A stretch of DNA of 64,000 bases from the NCBI GenBank assembly GCA_036567785.1, contig DATCTV010000004.1, forward strand, positions 62,001-126,000, read 5' to 3'. A program made the position numbers and the translations under genes. Positions 35,857 through 43,324 of this stretch are shown here, piece after piece (within the stretch, counting starts at the first letter, position 1; each line of letters begins with the position of its first letter). Under the pieces are notes generated by a model. The model saw only the letters and a program-made list of their open reading frames with translations, was not told the DNA's origin and made no database searches. Source of the stretch: Desulfomonilia bacterium (GTDB lineage Bacteria; Desulfobacterota; Desulfomonilia; UBA1062).

Positions 35857-36744
35857 TCATCCTCGGGCCTTTCTCAATGAAACTTGCAGATCCTTATTTT
35901 TAGCTGCAATCCATGTTCCTGCCGGGAGCCCGGTATCTCTTGCGATGACCTGGCATTTCACCTGCATCAGATGAAACACCTCACGGCTGCAGCCCTCGAG
36001 TGTCTCATAATTCGCCTGCCCTTTGGCAATTACGATGTCTGATTCGTCGAATATCCTTAAAAAATCAGGGCTGCAATCTTCAAGTACGGTTCCAGGCATG
36101 TCGGAACCTGTTTCTATTATCCCGGCTGATTTGTCGATACCTGCCGCGAGCGCATCTTCCATTGTTGCATCGTTTATTACAGGACCGCTCTTTACAGCAT
36201 ACCTGACAGCCTTTGCAGGCAGCCGTTTTATAAGCAGAGAATCAAAAACAGTCTCTCCTGCATTGTCTCCTATGAAAAGAATGGACTTTGCCGATAATGC
36301 CTTTGCCTTGAACTCCCGTAAGCATTTTGTATCCATGTCTTGCGACAGGGCGTTTTTTACCGTCCTTTCGATTTTTTCATCATCGATTCGAGTGAAAGCC
36401 CCGAAATCGAGAATGTTTCCTGCTATCGAGAACCTTACAGCCGCTTCAAATGGATCCACCGATTCAAGTATCACTTCTGAAACAGATTCAACCATGCCGA
36501 GCGCAGAGCCGGTGGCCTTCTTCTTTACCAATGCATAGGGATCTTTTATTCCTGTCAGCTCCCTTATCAGGCGATGGACTCTTCCCGACAGGTAAGGAGG
36601 CGGGACATCGAACTGCATTTCCGCAATCTCTTTCAACACATTTCTCATGACATTTTGCCTTATCGAATCATTGATGTCTGACATGCCAAGCGCATCACTT
36701 GTCTGCCTCAACAGACACGGGATGCATTCAATATATGTTTTCAA
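35857..36744 (-). CDS. DUF89 metal-dependent phosphatase-like protein (damage-control type)
   Basis: A 295-residue protein. I choose a TTG start at 36744, giving MKTYIECIPCLLRQTSDAL, the classic DUF89 opening with cysteine pair; the frame extends to 36771 but would overlap the upstream gene. Later FIGDNAGETVFD and KSGPVINDAT carry the conserved D-N and K of the active site, and IVIAKGQANYETLEG follows. DUF89 members remove phosphate from damaged or toxic sugar phosphates and cofactor derivatives. It lies within the ORP-like region, seven bases after the NifX-like gene. Confidence 0.85.
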   Translation of the reverse strand: MKTYIECIPCLLRQTSDALGMSDINDSIRQNVMRNVLKEIAEMQFDVPPPYLSGRVHRLIRELTGIKDPYALVKKKATGSALGMVESVSEVILESVDPFEAAVRFSIAGNILDFGAFTRIDDEKIERTVKNALSQDMDTKCLREFKAKALSAKSILFIGDNAGETVFDSLLIKRLPAKAVRYAVKSGPVINDATMEDALAAGIDKSAGIIETGSDMPGTVLEDCSPDFLRIFDESDIVIAKGQANYETLEGCSREVFHLMQVKCQVIARDTGLPAGTWIAAKNKDLQVSLRKARG

Positions 36745-36751
36745 AATCCAA

Positions 36752-37111
36752 TCACCAGTGGCCGTCAACATCTGCGCCGGAAGCTTCAGCTAGGAGCCCT
36801 TTTTTATAGAGTTCTATCGCTTCGCCTACATTTATTTCAGGCGCAGTAAAAATCTTTATTCCGGCGGCCGTTAATGCACTGAATGCCTTGGGTCCGCAAT
36901 GCCCGGTTATCAGGATCTTCGCCCCGGACCTGGATACCGTCTGTGCAGCCTGTACACCTGCACCCTGGGCCGCATTCAGATTCCGGGCATTATCGATCGA
37001 AGATGATTCACCGGTATCGTCATCATAAATGACAAACATCCGTGCCCTTCCGAACCTCGGATCAAGTTTAGCAGTCAATCCATCACCCTGCGATGATATT
37101 GCTATTTTCAT
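36752..37111 (-). CDS. NifX/NifB-C-terminal-like Fe-Mo cofactor-binding protein
   Basis: A 119-residue protein of the dinitrogenase iron-molybdenum cofactor family (COG1433). MKIAISSQGDGLTAKLDPRFGRARMFVIYD is the family opening, and ILITGHCGPKAFSALTAAGI carries the cysteine typical of the cluster site. The ORP protein of Desulfovibrio, which binds a Mo-Cu cluster, is of this fold. GGAG stands before the ATG. One of three such genes in the region. Confidence 0.88.
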   Translation of the reverse strand: MKIAISSQGDGLTAKLDPRFGRARMFVIYDDDTGESSSIDNARNLNAAQGAGVQAAQTVSRSGAKILITGHCGPKAFSALTAAGIKIFTAPEINVGEAIELYKKGLLAEASGADVDGHW

Positions 37112-37129
37112 ATCCGCTCCGAATATTTT

Positions 37130-37444
37130 TTAAGATTTTTCAAGTTCGTTGATGCGTTTCCTGAGTCTTTCGAGCTGCTTTTCAATAAATGTCTCCATGT
37201 TTTTCAGCATACTTATATCCGTTTCGTCTTCAATATAAGAAAAACCTGAATTTCTGCGCATCCATCCGGGAATCCCAGTAGCATGGAAACAGTTTCTCCT
37301 TCCTCGGCCGCCCCTTCCTGCCCCAAAACCTTTTTTAAAAGGCAATTCACTGTTGATAAACGGCTGATTCGTTGAGCAGTTACCCCATCCTCCGCCTGTC
37401 ATAGGCCCCATTCCGTTTGGTCCGGTTCCGTCGCCTCTTGGCAT
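37130..37444 (-). CDS. DUF5320-type small protein
   Basis: A 104-residue protein with the N-terminal glycine-rich motif MPRGDGTGPNGMGPMTGGGWG and a C-terminal helix (MLKNMETFIEKQLERLRKRINELEKS) that is likely a coiled coil. This matches small DUF5320 proteins found next to NifX-like genes in anaerobes. AGGAGG precedes the start. The glycine motif recurs in a secreted protein at 49909-50220. Function unknown. Confidence 0.8.
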   Translation of the reverse strand: MPRGDGTGPNGMGPMTGGGWGNCSTNQPFINSELPFKKGFGAGRGGRGRRNCFHATGIPGWMRRNSGFSYIEDETDISMLKNMETFIEKQLERLRKRINELEKS

Positions 37445-37482
37445 TTTCCTGTCCTCCTTTGTGTAGTTATTGTCTGATGCAT

Positions 37483-37749
37483 TTAATTCTCGTCTTCGTT
37501 ATTTGTCTTTGTAAGCAGTCTTGTCTGCCGCTCCCTGAGCCATGAAACATCGCTTTTCGATATGAGCTTTCTTGCCGTTCTCCTTAACAACCCATCCGGA
37601 TTCGAAAGGTCATTAAGCGTGAGACCTGCCGCGATGCTCAAAGCAGTGCCCAGTATTCCTCTCCCCAATGGCATTCCGGCCCTCGGGCAGCCCGGCATGC
37701 CGCCGCCTCTTAATCTTGTCCGCATCATCCTTCCTAATCCATACGGCAT
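37483..37749 (-). CDS. Small basic protein of unknown function
   Basis: An 88-residue protein starting at 37749 (GGAGG eight bases upstream; a longer frame from 37803 lacks such a site). MPYGLGRMMRTRLRGGGMPGCPRAGMPLGRGILG is a glycine-, methionine- and arginine-rich opening that recalls the glycine motif of the DUF5320 neighbour. The rest is helical and basic. The two genes flank each other by 38 bases and probably belong together. Function unknown. Confidence 0.6.
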   Translation of the reverse strand: MPYGLGRMMRTRLRGGGMPGCPRAGMPLGRGILGTALSIAAGLTLNDLSNPDGLLRRTARKLISKSDVSWLRERQTRLLTKTNNEDEN

Positions 37750-38141
37750 CTTCTCATCCTCCCGCCTGAACCTCTTGTTCTTTGCCTGTTCCGGTATCTG
37801 CACATGCAGCCCGGCATTACGAATTGTTCGTGAAGGTTTTCATTACCGAGCCAGGCTTCAATCACCTCCGAGCTGTCGCCTGAAACAAAACCGATAACTT
37901 TTATTCCAAGAGATTCAATCGCCTTTTCAAGGGATCTCGATATAGCCCCGCATATGAGAGCTGACAGAGACAGGTCCTTAAGCCACTGTGCCCTTTCATT
38001 CACCTGAACAAGCCTGATGTCTTCAGTTTTCTGATCTATGATGCGCCCGTTTTCCGCGCTGATGATCAAAACCGTCTGCGCCACATCGAATACCGGCGCT
38101 ATCCTTCCGTTCCATACCGTGAATGCTGCTTTGATAATCAT
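37734..38141 (-). CDS. NifX-like cofactor-binding protein with Cys/Arg tail
   Basis: A 135-residue protein of the NifX/NifB-C family: MIIKAAFTVWNGRIAPVFDVAQTVLIIS and LSALICGAISRSLEKAI. The C-terminal 30 residues, MPGCMCRYRNRQRTRGSGGRMRRCRMD, are unusual: three cysteines among many arginines, possibly for a metal or nucleic acid. It overlaps the next gene by 16 bases. The start has no ribosome site; the 170 bases before it hold a palindrome and the end of the regulator gene. Confidence 0.78.
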   Translation of the reverse strand: MIIKAAFTVWNGRIAPVFDVAQTVLIISAENGRIIDQKTEDIRLVQVNERAQWLKDLSLSALICGAISRSLEKAIESLGIKVIGFVSGDSSEVIEAWLGNENLHEQFVMPGCMCRYRNRQRTRGSGGRMRRCRMD

Positions 38142-38251
38142 GATTTTAATATTTCATATTTCATGCCAGATGGTATTTCCTGATAAATTATCTATAAAGT
38201 ATTATTAAATCAAATGGTTGGAGTAATATGAATAATCACTTAAATTAATCC

Positions 38252-38270
38252 ATGGTCGCAATATTGCACC
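38252..38270. promoter_or_regulatory. Palindrome between sigma-54 regulator and NifX-like gene
   Basis: TGGTCGCAATATTGCACCA contains the perfect ten-base palindrome GCAATATTGC with TGGT/ACCA flanks offset by one base. It lies about 110 bases before the NifX-like start, the usual distance for an enhancer-binding activator site. A second half-match (ATGGTTGCAA) follows at about 38286. It may bind the regulator encoded upstream. No good sigma-54 promoter was found in the right direction, so this is tentative. Confidence 0.4.
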
Positions 38271-38311
38271 ATGATATGAGATTGATGGTTGCAATTATGC
38301 GTCTGCAGCTT

Positions 38312-39682
38312 CTATCTTTCAGGAATTATGATATTCAGTTTTTTTATTTTTCTGAAAAGCGTACTCTTATGTATCCCGAGTTCTCTGGCGGTTTTCAGCC
38401 TGTTGTAAGAGGTCTTCTCAAGGACTTTCCTTATTGTTTCCGCCTCAAGAATGTTCCTTGTTGTCCTCATATCGGTAATGCATGAGGCTTTTTCCTGCTC
38501 CGGCATGAATTCCGACTGGATATGTTCTATGTCTATCTGACCTTTTGTGCAGGTAATGAAAGCCCTCTCTATGATATTTTCCAGTTCCCTGACGTTTCCC
38601 GGCCAGTCATGAGCCATGAGCAGGGATATGGCTTCGGAAGATATTCCTTCGATTCTTTTGTTCTGGATCAGATTGAACCTTTTAATGAATTCTTCTGCAA
38701 GCAGAGGTATGTCTTCCTTTCTGCGTCTGAGAGGCGGCAGTTCCAGCCTGACCACATTCACCCTGTAATACAGATCCTCCCGGAAGGCACCCTGTTTTGT
38801 CATCGCTGAGAGATCTTTATTTGTTGCGACAATGACCCTTGCATCTGTCTTTTCCGGCCTGGTTGAACCAAGTGGCTCAAATGTCCTGTCCTGAAGCACT
38901 CTCAAGAGCCTCACCTGAAGAGCAGGAGAAATGTCGCCGATTTCATCCAGGAAAATGGTTCCTGATTTTGCTATTGCGAATCTGCCCGGCTTGTCCTTTC
39001 TTGCTCCTGTAAACGCCCCGGCCTTGTATCCGAACAGCTCTGATTCAAGGAGACTGTCAGGAAGCGCCGCACAATTGACTGCAATGAAAGGATGATTCTT
39101 CCTGAAGCTCAGGGAATGTATCGTTCTTGCCACGAGCTCTTTTCCTGTACCTGTTTCTCCGAGAAGAAGTACCGTGCTGGGGCTCGATGCAATCGCCGGA
39201 AGAACATCGAATATTCTGTGCATCAGGGGCGAGTGGCTGATTATGTCACCTATCTTGAATCTGCCTTCGACCTCGCGCCTCAGATTTTCTATCTCGCTCA
39301 GGTCCCTGAATGTTTCAGCTCCTCCGATTACCTCGCCTTTTTCATTCTTGAACATCGCAGTTGAGACGCTTATCGGAACCTTGTCGCCTTTTGAATTTAT
39401 TATGTATCCTGACTTTCCTATAACAGGTTTGCCCGATTTAAGGGTCTTTTTCAATGCGCATTCGGATTCACACATGCTTGACCGGAAGACGTCCGAGCAG
39501 CTTTTACCGATAGCGTCAGTTCGCGACACTCCGGTTATATTTTCAGCCGCCCGGTTGAACGAGGTTATTATCCAGTTCTCATTTACGGTAAAAACACCGT
39601 CTGATATGCTTTCCAGTATTGACTGGGTTGCTTCCTTCCTTCCTCCGGTCAATTCTGACGATGTTTTACCTTTAGCCTTCAT
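38312..39682 (-). CDS. Sigma-54-dependent activator with PAS domain
   Basis: A 456-residue regulator. A PAS domain occupies residues 20-135, with a cysteine group FRSSMCESECALKKT that could hold a metal or sense redox. The AAA+ domain follows: LLGETGTGKELVARTIH (Walker A), ESELFGYKAGAFTGARK (with GAFTGA, the sigma-54 contact), FLDEIGDISPALQVRLL (Walker B). The tail from about 415 is a Fis-type helix-turn-helix (RLKTARELGIHKSTLFRKIKK). The ORP operons of Desulfovibrio are controlled by a regulator of this type, and this gene lies inside the similar region. Confidence 0.9.
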   Translation of the reverse strand: MKAKGKTSSELTGGRKEATQSILESISDGVFTVNENWIITSFNRAAENITGVSRTDAIGKSCSDVFRSSMCESECALKKTLKSGKPVIGKSGYIINSKGDKVPISVSTAMFKNEKGEVIGGAETFRDLSEIENLRREVEGRFKIGDIISHSPLMHRIFDVLPAIASSPSTVLLLGETGTGKELVARTIHSLSFRKNHPFIAVNCAALPDSLLESELFGYKAGAFTGARKDKPGRFAIAKSGTIFLDEIGDISPALQVRLLRVLQDRTFEPLGSTRPEKTDARVIVATNKDLSAMTKQGAFREDLYYRVNVVRLELPPLRRRKEDIPLLAEEFIKRFNLIQNKRIEGISSEAISLLMAHDWPGNVRELENIIERAFITCTKGQIDIEHIQSEFMPEQEKASCITDMRTTRNILEAETIRKVLEKTSYNRLKTARELGIHKSTLFRKIKKLNIIIPER

Positions 39683-39713
39683 GTAGATCCCTTGCTGCTT
39701 GAACCCTTAATCT

Positions 39714-40076
39714 TTAATGTTCGTGGCAGCCGTGTTCATGGAGTTCACAGGCAACTCCGGAATCCGTGAGGTTTCCTGTAAGCCAGGCCAGCATCACCTC
39801 CTTCACATCACCGGAACAGCCCCTCACCACATCAATGCCTACGCTGTTCAGCACGTTCACCGCACCCTGCCCCATATTGCCTGCAAGCATGAGCGTCACT
39901 CCCATCTGCTTAAGAGTACCGGCGATATTGGACCTGCAGCCGCAGCCTGCCGGGGAACTGACAATTTCCTGCGAAACGATCGCATTCTTCTCATCCACTG
40001 TAAAAACAGTGAAATACTCGCAATGGCCGAAGTGTTCATCTATACTGTTCTGTCTTGACGGTAATGCTACTTTCAT
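39714..40076 (-). CDS. NifX-like cofactor-binding protein
   Basis: A 120-residue protein. Start at 40076 has AAGGAG nearby and gives MKVALPSRQNSIDEHFGHCEYFTVF, the ORP-like opening; SSPAGCGCRSNIAGTLKQMGV and LMLAGNMGQGAVNVLNSVGI follow, then a histidine/cysteine tail (CELHEHGCHEH). The cysteine- and histidine-rich ends suggest metal binding. Of the three NifX-like genes this one is most like the H-F-G-H-C form of ORP-type proteins. It lies just behind DUF134. Confidence 0.85.
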   Translation of the reverse strand: MKVALPSRQNSIDEHFGHCEYFTVFTVDEKNAIVSQEIVSSPAGCGCRSNIAGTLKQMGVTLMLAGNMGQGAVNVLNSVGIDVVRGCSGDVKEVMLAWLTGNLTDSGVACELHEHGCHEH

Positions 40077-40086
40077 TTCTCTCTCC

Positions 40087-40488
40087 TTAAGATTTTTTGA
40101 TATTCCTTCTGCAATACGGACATCTTCCGCCACCGTTCATACCTTCACAGTGAACTGACGCCCTTTTGCAGTTTCCGCACGGACTCATGCCTTCCTTGAT
40201 TATGAAAATATCACCCCCGGTTATTCTCAGGGCCTTGCTGTTCACAAGAAAATCGGCGATCTTCTGCTGAGCCGATTCGATTATCCTTCCGAAGGTCGGG
40301 CGGGATATGTTCATCATGGCCGCTGCCTGTTCATGATACATTCCTTCATAGTGTGCAAGTCTGACAGCCTCGAATTCATCCAGCGTAAGCTGAACCTCTT
40401 CCCGGGAAGAAGCCTTCACCCCTTCCGGCCTGAAACACGTAATCTCAGGCATCAAACCTATGTTTCTCGAGCACTTTGGTCTGGGCAA
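40087..40488 (-). CDS. DUF134 DNA-binding protein
   Basis: A 133-residue protein with the family opening MPRPKCSRNIGLMPEITCFRPEG, a sigma-factor-like helix-turn-helix (LDEFEAVRLAHYEGMYHEQAAAMMNISRPTFGRII) and a cysteine-rich tail (CGNCKRASVHCEGMNGGGRCPYCRR) for zinc or Fe-S. DUF134 genes are often next to NifX-like genes and are likely regulators. The start is TTG, six bases after GAGGAG. A 20-base palindrome lies 22 bases upstream and may be its own operator. Confidence 0.88.
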   Translation of the reverse strand: MPRPKCSRNIGLMPEITCFRPEGVKASSREEVQLTLDEFEAVRLAHYEGMYHEQAAAMMNISRPTFGRIIESAQQKIADFLVNSKALRITGGDIFIIKEGMSPCGNCKRASVHCEGMNGGGRCPYCRRNIKKS

Positions 40489-40510
40489 ATTAATCTCCTC
40501 GCAAAATTTA

Positions 40511-40530
40511 TTATAAGCATATGCTCATAA
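40511..40530. promoter_or_regulatory. Palindromic operator candidate upstream of DUF134 gene
   Basis: TTATAAGCATATGCTCATAA is a 20-base palindrome with one mismatched pair (the A at position 5 against C at 16). It lies 22 bases upstream of the DUF134 start in the only untranslated gap here. Its size and place fit a repressor or activator dimer site, most simply for DUF134 itself. Confidence 0.45.
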
Positions 40531-40615
40531 CATTTCAAGAATTTATTGATGATAAAAACAAAAAAGAAGTCATTCAGGTGATCAGATGCAGTGTTTTATG
40601 ATGAGTCGAATCTTG

Positions 40616-42127
40616 TTATTCTTCCTTCGTCTTTCTTGATGGACGCCTGAAATCCGGCAGCAAGGATTCATCAACAAAAATCCTGTAAGGCCGCTTTATA
40701 TTCCATCTTTGTTCCCTTTGATCATATCTGCCTATTGTCCTGCCTGAAAAAATAATTTTCTGATATTTTGTATTGCCTCTTTCAAATACCGCCACATCGA
40801 TTTGTTTCTTTTCAGGCAGAAGCCTTCTCATAATGCCCGAATGCGACAGGGCGTGATAAATATCATGGAGAATCCCTGATATAAAAAGTATTGCCGGCTT
40901 GCGCATCATCAAACAATACATTGCAGCAATACCAGCGGCTCCACCGTAAACTTTGCGAAACCGGCCATCTCTTATTGATGCGCAAACCCGGCCGATAATA
41001 TCATCAGCTTCGATTGTATATGGATCGGGAGCTGCATTGTTATCACCTTTTGTCTGAATCCTGGAGCCGTTTATTCCAGTAATCCTGTGGACAATCACAT
41101 TTTCATCTGCGCCTGTTTTGTAGCATACAACATCGCCTGTCCTTATAGTTGAGCCTTCGTAAGGAACAACGGTAATCATTTCAGGCTCGATAAATGTCGG
41201 ATTCATGCTTACACCGCGATACACAAAATGGATATGGTTCTTATTTTTTCTTTTTTTGATAAAATCTCTTTCAGAAGGTCTTTCATTTTCCTTATGCGCA
41301 TTTTTTCCATGCGCTCCCACAGACTGGAGTGCCTTTTCCATCTCCTTCCAGAATTCACCGGTAAGACTCAAGTGAAGTTTGAACGCGGGTACAGACTCCG
41401 CAAGGGAATTTGCCCTTTTGATGAAGTTCCTGGCGAGTTCCTGATTTTCCTTGACCGAGAAGATATTGGACCGGGTAACATGTTCGAGCGTGTCTATTAT
41501 CATTGCCTTTGCATGTACTTTATCGATGGGTTCAACAAAGTCATCCCGAGACTGTTCCAGAAAAAATATCGCATCAAGAGGAATTGTTTCCTCCACCTTC
41601 CAGCTTCCGCCCGGTCCCTGCATATAAAACCTGCTCCAGGTAGGCCATGGATGGGCGCAGAAACCGCCATATCCGTCAGGCAGTATAATTGTCGCATCGT
41701 CAGAATATGAAATCCAGGGATTGGGCAGCCTCATGCTTGCAGTCGATTTACCGACAGTCCCGGGACCCGCCATGATTACTCCCGATCCGTTAAAAGAGCA
41801 TAATGCCCCGTGAATCAGCATGCCGCCCTTTTCTGTTGCATCGATAACGACAGCCTTGGCTATTCTCTCGACCTGGATATTGAACATTTCCATATTGTCG
41901 GCCGTATTTAGTATGCAGAGGACAGGCTCATCGTCCTTTTCAGGTATAACCAGTTTTTTTTCGCCTTTTTTATGCTCCCTTGTGCATACGACGATCTTTC
42001 TGCCTGTTTCTTCACCCTGCTCAAGCTGCATGATTTCCGCAAACTTTTCCACAAATACTTCCGATTCATAATCCGCCGCGGCAATTGTGTATCTAATCGA
42101 ATCTGTAAGCCTGAGTATGGGATTCAT
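40616..42127 (-). CDS. HPr-kinase-like protein (ScmC-like) fused to S26 signal peptidase
   Basis: A 503-residue two-domain protein. Residues 1-270: HPr kinase-like ATPase with GPGTVGKST at 121-129 and ISYSDDATII, WPTWSRF and FFLEQSRDD as seen in the ScmC/HprK-like group of peptide-modification cassettes. Residues 298-390: S26 signal peptidase of the SipW/ER kind, with Ser307 in GVSMNPT, His347 in VIVHRIT (lysine replaced by histidine) and Asp362 in KGDNN. A hydrophobic stretch follows (AAGIAAMYCLMM, PAILFISGI). I infer peptide phosphorylation or ATP-driven handling plus leader cleavage. It closes the RiPP cassette. The fusion may be a specific trait of this branch. Confidence 0.8.
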   Translation of the reverse strand: MNPILRLTDSIRYTIAAADYESEVFVEKFAEIMQLEQGEETGRKIVVCTREHKKGEKKLVIPEKDDEPVLCILNTADNMEMFNIQVERIAKAVVIDATEKGGMLIHGALCSFNGSGVIMAGPGTVGKSTASMRLPNPWISYSDDATIILPDGYGGFCAHPWPTWSRFYMQGPGGSWKVEETIPLDAIFFLEQSRDDFVEPIDKVHAKAMIIDTLEHVTRSNIFSVKENQELARNFIKRANSLAESVPAFKLHLSLTGEFWKEMEKALQSVGAHGKNAHKENERPSERDFIKKRKNKNHIHFVYRGVSMNPTFIEPEMITVVPYEGSTIRTGDVVCYKTGADENVIVHRITGINGSRIQTKGDNNAAPDPYTIEADDIIGRVCASIRDGRFRKVYGGAAGIAAMYCLMMRKPAILFISGILHDIYHALSHSGIMRRLLPEKKQIDVAVFERGNTKYQKIIFSGRTIGRYDQREQRWNIKRPYRIFVDESLLPDFRRPSRKTKEE

Positions 42128-42157
42128 ATCTTTCGAATTAATTGCATACTGAATTTC

Positions 42158-43324
42158 TTAACTTAGCGCCTTCTTTTTCCTCGACTGAGGGAACCGTCCT
42201 TCTTCATGGGCATCAAGGCACATCGCATGCGGCCAGATGAGTTTTCCGAAGTTTGAATAGTTCTGAACAAGGCAGCCTGTGCGGCATTTGCGCATGAATA
42301 TGCAGTTACGGCACAGTTCCGGATAATTCGAGAAATCCATGAGATCCTTTCTGAGCCTTACAATCGCTGGATGATTGAGCCATATGTCCCTTATCGAATC
42401 TTCTCCGAGCCTGCCATAAACGAGTTCGGGCATTGTCCTGCCGATTCCGCACAGTGCAATCGCTCCCGAACCAAGGATTCCGAGTATATGATCCACCCCG
42501 CAATCACCTGCATTGGCGTTTGAAACAAGCTCTTTGACAGGCCTTAAAGAAAGCGGGATATTAATTATCACGGGTATGCGGCATATCTCTTTCAGAGGCC
42601 CCCTCACAAAATCCGACAGTTCCAGTATTTCCTTCAGCGTAAGCGTCTCGTTTCTCTTGTGCATGAGAGCTCCGCGGCCGTTATTGGTAACAGGATTGAG
42701 CTTGACCGAACCCGCGCCGAGAGACGCAGCCATCTGCACGAGATCTTTCACCTCTTTCACATTATCCCTGTGTGGTGACATGATTATCTGAACGTTCTTA
42801 TAGCCCGCATCGACGAGATGCTTGAGGCCTTTGAGTGCTGCCTTGTACGCCCCTTTTACACCTCTGAATTTGTCATGAGAGCCCTCATGGATGCTATCAA
42901 GACTTATCGAGACAAAACCTATATTTGTCTCCTCCTTCAGGAACCAGGCCATATCCTCATCTATCAGGGTACCGTTGGTTTCCATGTTAAGACTTAAACC
43001 CTCTTCGGAAAGCATCAATGCAATTTCCTTGAACCCGGGATGTATCATCGGCTCACCGCCTGTGAGCTTGGCCTTGTTCAGGCCGAGAGGCCTGGCTTCT
43101 CTTACGGCCTGCTTTAAAAGATCAATATCCACCACTTCGTCAGGAGATGGCTTGCCTCCTGCAAATGTTGGAGTTATCCAGCAATGCCTGCACCTCAAGT
43201 TACAGGTGTCGGATATGTAAAGATAAAACGAACGCAAAGCGGGTATTCCTTCGGGCAGGTCCAGACCGGCCCGGTTGTTTGGAATATCCACTTCGCTGCA
43301 GTCACACAGATCACTCATTCTCAA
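42158..43324 (-). CDS. Radical SAM/SPASM peptide maturase, ScmF-like
   Basis: A 388-residue enzyme. CNLRCRHCWI carries the CxxxCxxC [4Fe-4S] site; KLTGGEPMIHPG is the SAM strand; ETNGTLID and SISLDSIHEGSHDKFRG follow. The SPASM tail has a cysteine set including CGVDHILGILGSGAIALCGIG and CRNCIFMRKCRTGCLV for auxiliary clusters. Such enzymes install thioether or carbon-carbon links in ribosomal peptides. It overlaps the second radical SAM gene by four bases. From memory of the family names, it fits the SynChlorMet ScmF type. Confidence 0.85.
   Translation of the reverse strand: MRMSDLCDCSEVDIPNNRAGLDLPEGIPALRSFYLYISDTCNLRCRHCWITPTFAGGKPSPDEVVDIDLLKQAVREARPLGLNKAKLTGGEPMIHPGFKEIALMLSEEGLSLNMETNGTLIDEDMAWFLKEETNIGFVSISLDSIHEGSHDKFRGVKGAYKAALKGLKHLVDAGYKNVQIIMSPHRDNVKEVKDLVQMAASLGAGSVKLNPVTNNGRGALMHKRNETLTLKEILELSDFVRGPLKEICRIPVIINIPLSLRPVKELVSNANAGDCGVDHILGILGSGAIALCGIGRTMPELVYGRLGEDSIRDIWLNHPAIVRLRKDLMDFSNYPELCRNCIFMRKCRTGCLVQNYSNFGKLIWPHAMCLDAHEEGRFPQSRKKKALS

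Noticed and set aside
38154-38168. Minus-strand TGGCAT and TATGA as a sigma-54 promoter for the NifX-like gene
   Set aside because: The -12 box has GA where GC is required, and it would place the start of RNA at the ATG with no ribosome site.
38252-38268. Plus-strand TGG-N10-GC match resembling a sigma-54 promoter
   Set aside because: It has the right GG-N10-GC spacing but points into the 3' end of the regulator gene on the opposite strand, with no plus-strand gene after it. The palindrome explains the match better.
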